64,000 nt of DNA from contig NZ_JACJJE010000001.1 of NCBI RefSeq assembly GCF_016899775.1, positions 1 through 64,000 on the forward strand, given 5' to 3'. Position 1 is the first letter of the stretch. Every line of letters begins with the position of its first letter. The position numbers and the translations under genes are program-made. This document shows positions 62,360 to 64,000 of the stretch, piece after piece. Below the pieces are notes generated by a model. That model worked only from the letters and a program-made list of their open reading frames with translations, was not told the DNA's origin and searched no databases. This stretch comes from Pseudoflavonifractor capillosus (lineage in GTDB: Bacteria; Bacillota; Clostridia; Oscillospirales; Oscillospiraceae).

Positions 62360-64000
62360 ATGCGTGCATCTCACCGTGAGGTCCGGAAGAAGATTTTGGA
62401 TCGCATGAGCAAGATCGACGATAAGGAGTTCTTTACATCGAGGGCCTATCGAGGCTACCTGGCGGATATCACCGAGTCGGCAACGAAGCGGTACCGCCGG
62501 CCGATCCGCGTCAATCTGTTCGCAGATGAGACGGATCAGACGGTCGCCTATACCGACTACTCCGGCATCTACATCAATGTGTGTAACCACATCACACAGA
62601 GTATGCCGTCCCGGGAATTGAAGTCGATCAGTCTGGAGGGTCTGGACGGGCATGAGCTCGGCCACAACCTCTACACCGACGGCAGGATCTGGGAAGCCTA
62701 TGAGCATGACCTGGCCAAGGGCCGATTTTACCCGTCAATGCCTTCCGGCTTGGATGGGACTCAGAAGCTCTATGCGTCTGAGATCCTGGCCGCAGTGCAG
62801 GATGAGAGCGATCCGGTCCCAAGGTCGGTGATCTTGAAGACTGTGGCCGCTCTGCAGAATATCCTGGAGGACGGCTACGTGGATGCCAGAACGTCCTTTG
62901 AGTTCCCCGGAAGGCTTGCGCGAGGCATTGCCCTGAACAACCTGCGGTATTCCGAGCTGGTGCCTGACATCACAGAGATGGTCAATCGGAAGTACTACGA
63001 CCACAGCATCGTGCTCAATCTTCTGATCGAGTACGTGCGGGCGGGCGAGGTGAATAACCTGTCCGGCTACACGGGTGAATTCATGGACTTGCTCCTGGAA
63101 TTCATTCCCGCTGTGGATGCCTGCATCCGGGATGACGATACCAGATCCCGGTGCGAAACGGTAAGCCGTATCCTGATCGGCCTCTGGCCCATCATGCAGC
63201 GGTGCTTCGATGACCTGCGCGATAAGCAGAAATCCGCCCAGCAGCAGGCGCAAGCTGGAGCCGGCCAGACGAACAAATCTGGCAACAGCCAGCAGAATGG
63301 CACCGGGAGCCAGCCTTCACAGTCGGAGACTGGAGAAGATGGTGATGCCGGCATCCAGGCAGTTGAGGAAGCATTGCAGGGTCAGTTGCCTAAGGCGGCG
63401 GAAAATCGGAATGACCGCATGGCCCCAGTGCCTTGCAATGGCTCCTTCCTCCCCGACAAGGAGAAAGAGCAGGTGCTCAAGCAGGAGCTGAGCCGGGCGA
63501 TCGCCGAGGAGACCGCGCGGATCGCCGCCCATGTGACCTCTGGGATAGAGAGCGAGGGCGACGGCGGGATCACGATGGATCGACAGTACCAGGGCTCTGA
63601 CTACGACTTTGCGGCCGATGAGATCAGACGGCTGCTCGAAAATATGGCCGAGGCCCAGGTCTATGCGTCGATGGAGGAGGAGTTGGCTGAAGATCTCCAA
63701 CGTGAGGCAGACAGCATCTCCTACGGGAATGCACATAAGAACATCCACGTGACAGTACATCGGATGGCGCAGGTAAACCAGTCGCTCATCAATGCCTATA
63801 ACGAGGTGGCCCCGCAGCTACTCATGCTGTCAAAACGTCTCCAGAGAAGTGTCAGCGCCGCTCTGCGTGATAAGCGCCAGGGCGGGAAACAGACCGGGCT
63901 CCTAATCGGAAAACGGCTGAATCAGCACGCGCTCTACCGCAACGACGGCAGGGTGTTTTGCAATACCCGACTTCCGACCGAGCCCATCAACCTTGCTGTG
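62360..64000 (+). CDS. CobT/VWA-type partner of the MoxR ATPase, with HELGH motif (3' end outside window)
   Basis: At least 547 codons open from the ATG at 62360 (GGAGGTG upstream) to the window end. The N-terminus has a zincin-like motif H98-E-L-G-H102 in GLDGHELGHNLYTDG. A helical region and a Gln/Gly/Ser-rich linker (about 295-335) follow. The last residues (GKQTGLLIGKRLNQHALYRNDGRVFCNTRLPTEPINLAV) resemble the stretch that in CobT-like proteins comes directly before the VWA metal-binding (DxSxS) site. The VWA itself should begin just past base 64000. It forms a pair with the AAA+ ATPase upstream. Confidence 0.75.
   Translation, partial: MRASHREVRKKILDRMSKIDDKEFFTSRAYRGYLADITESATKRYRRPIRVNLFADETDQTVAYTDYSGIYINVCNHITQSMPSRELKSISLEGLDGHELGHNLYTDGRIWEAYEHDLAKGRFYPSMPSGLDGTQKLYASEILAAVQDESDPVPRSVILKTVAALQNILEDGYVDARTSFEFPGRLARGIALNNLRYSELVPDITEMVNRKYYDHSIVLNLLIEYVRAGEVNNLSGYTGEFMDLLLEFIPAVDACIRDDDTRSRCETVSRILIGLWPIMQRCFDDLRDKQKSAQQQAQAGAGQTNKSGNSQQNGTGSQPSQSETGEDGDAGIQAVEEALQGQLPKAAENRNDRMAPVPCNGSFLPDKEKEQVLKQELSRAIAEETARIAAHVTSGIESEGDGGITMDRQYQGSDYDFAADEIRRLLENMAEAQVYASMEEELAEDLQREADSISYGNAHKNIHVTVHRMAQVNQSLINAYNEVAPQLLMLSKRLQRSVSAALRDKRQGGKQTGLLIGKRLNQHALYRNDGRVFCNTRLPTEPINLAV

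Larger units (their letters stand above)
25236..64000. mobile_element. Integrative conjugative element with large serine recombinase (right end not in window)
   Basis: Everything from the junction to the window end is consistent with one ICE: terminal serine recombinase and TnpW-like gene, replication/regulation genes, a type IV secretion set (VirB4, VirD4, VirB6-like, C39 peptidase-like), surface adhesin and sortase, SSB, zinc-ribbon proteins and regulators. Codon use is less GC-biased than in the left 25 kb. No second integrase, no spore-protein 5' half and no return to backbone genes are seen, so the element is at least 38.7 kb. Confidence 0.88.

Overview
The window looks like a high-GC, spore-forming gut Clostridia chromosome of the Oscillospiraceae type (Flavonifractor, Lawsonibacter or Intestinimonas-like). 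The evidence is an S-layer-homology protein, a pyruvate phosphate dikinase, a ClpE-like zinc-finger ATPase, a CobO, an alpha/beta small acid-soluble spore protein, strongly GC-ending codons and Clostridia-type conjugation genes. No rRNA, tRNA or CRISPR array was recognised. The species is an inference.

Bases 1-25235 are chromosomal backbone. In order they hold: a 5'-truncated S-layer-homology protein; an orphan tail-fibre-like gene; ppdK; cobO; a ClpE-like ATPase; a CvpA protein; a DUF5711-like beta-propeller protein; truA behind what looks like a transcription attenuator; a UBA/DUF4342-like membrane protein; a split two-component system (response regulator, lipoprotein, flavodoxin, histidine kinase) ending in a GIY-YIG gene; an Rrf2 regulator beside an O-acetylhomoserine sulfhydrylase; an amidohydrolase; and a three-gene polar amino-acid ABC importer. 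The gaps are rich in short palindromes ending in CCCCTAC. They also hold two inverted copies, about 8 kb apart, of a roughly 250-nt element whose predicted stems show compensatory base changes. That element is the best candidate here for an undescribed structured RNA or mobile hairpin.

At about 25235 the backbone is cut inside a small acid-soluble spore protein gene. Only the last 38 or so codons remain. From there to the end of the window lies an integrative conjugative element (ICE) whose right end is not reached. Its left end carries a large serine recombinase and a TnpW-like small protein, transcribed toward the junction. A hairpin-rich leader follows, then a winged-helix (possible replication) protein and an ArpU-like regulator.

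The transfer region (29.7-42.9 kb) encodes a small pilin-like membrane protein, a VirB6/TrbL-like channel, a secreted C39 peptidase-like protein, a PrgI-VirB4 fusion ATPase, a VirD4/TraG coupling protein and an S1-like RNA-binding protein. I could not recognise a relaxase. A surface module (42.9-51.5 kb) combines a membrane-anchored exported protein, a sortase-like protein, a CAP-domain protein and a 1865-residue thioester/CnaB adhesin that ends abruptly in LPKTGY with no membrane anchor.

The last part (51.6-64 kb) carries an HD-GYP phosphodiesterase, a WYL regulator with a zinc-ribbon partner, a sigma-like factor, small zinc-ribbon proteins, a methyltransferase-like protein, SSB, and a MoxR-type AAA+ ATPase followed by a CobT/VWA-type protein with an HELGH motif that runs off the window. 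The genes suggest an element that integrates site-specifically, displays an adhesin for cell contact, transfers by a type IV secretion system, and carries its own regulators and an AAA+/VWA chaperone-like pair.
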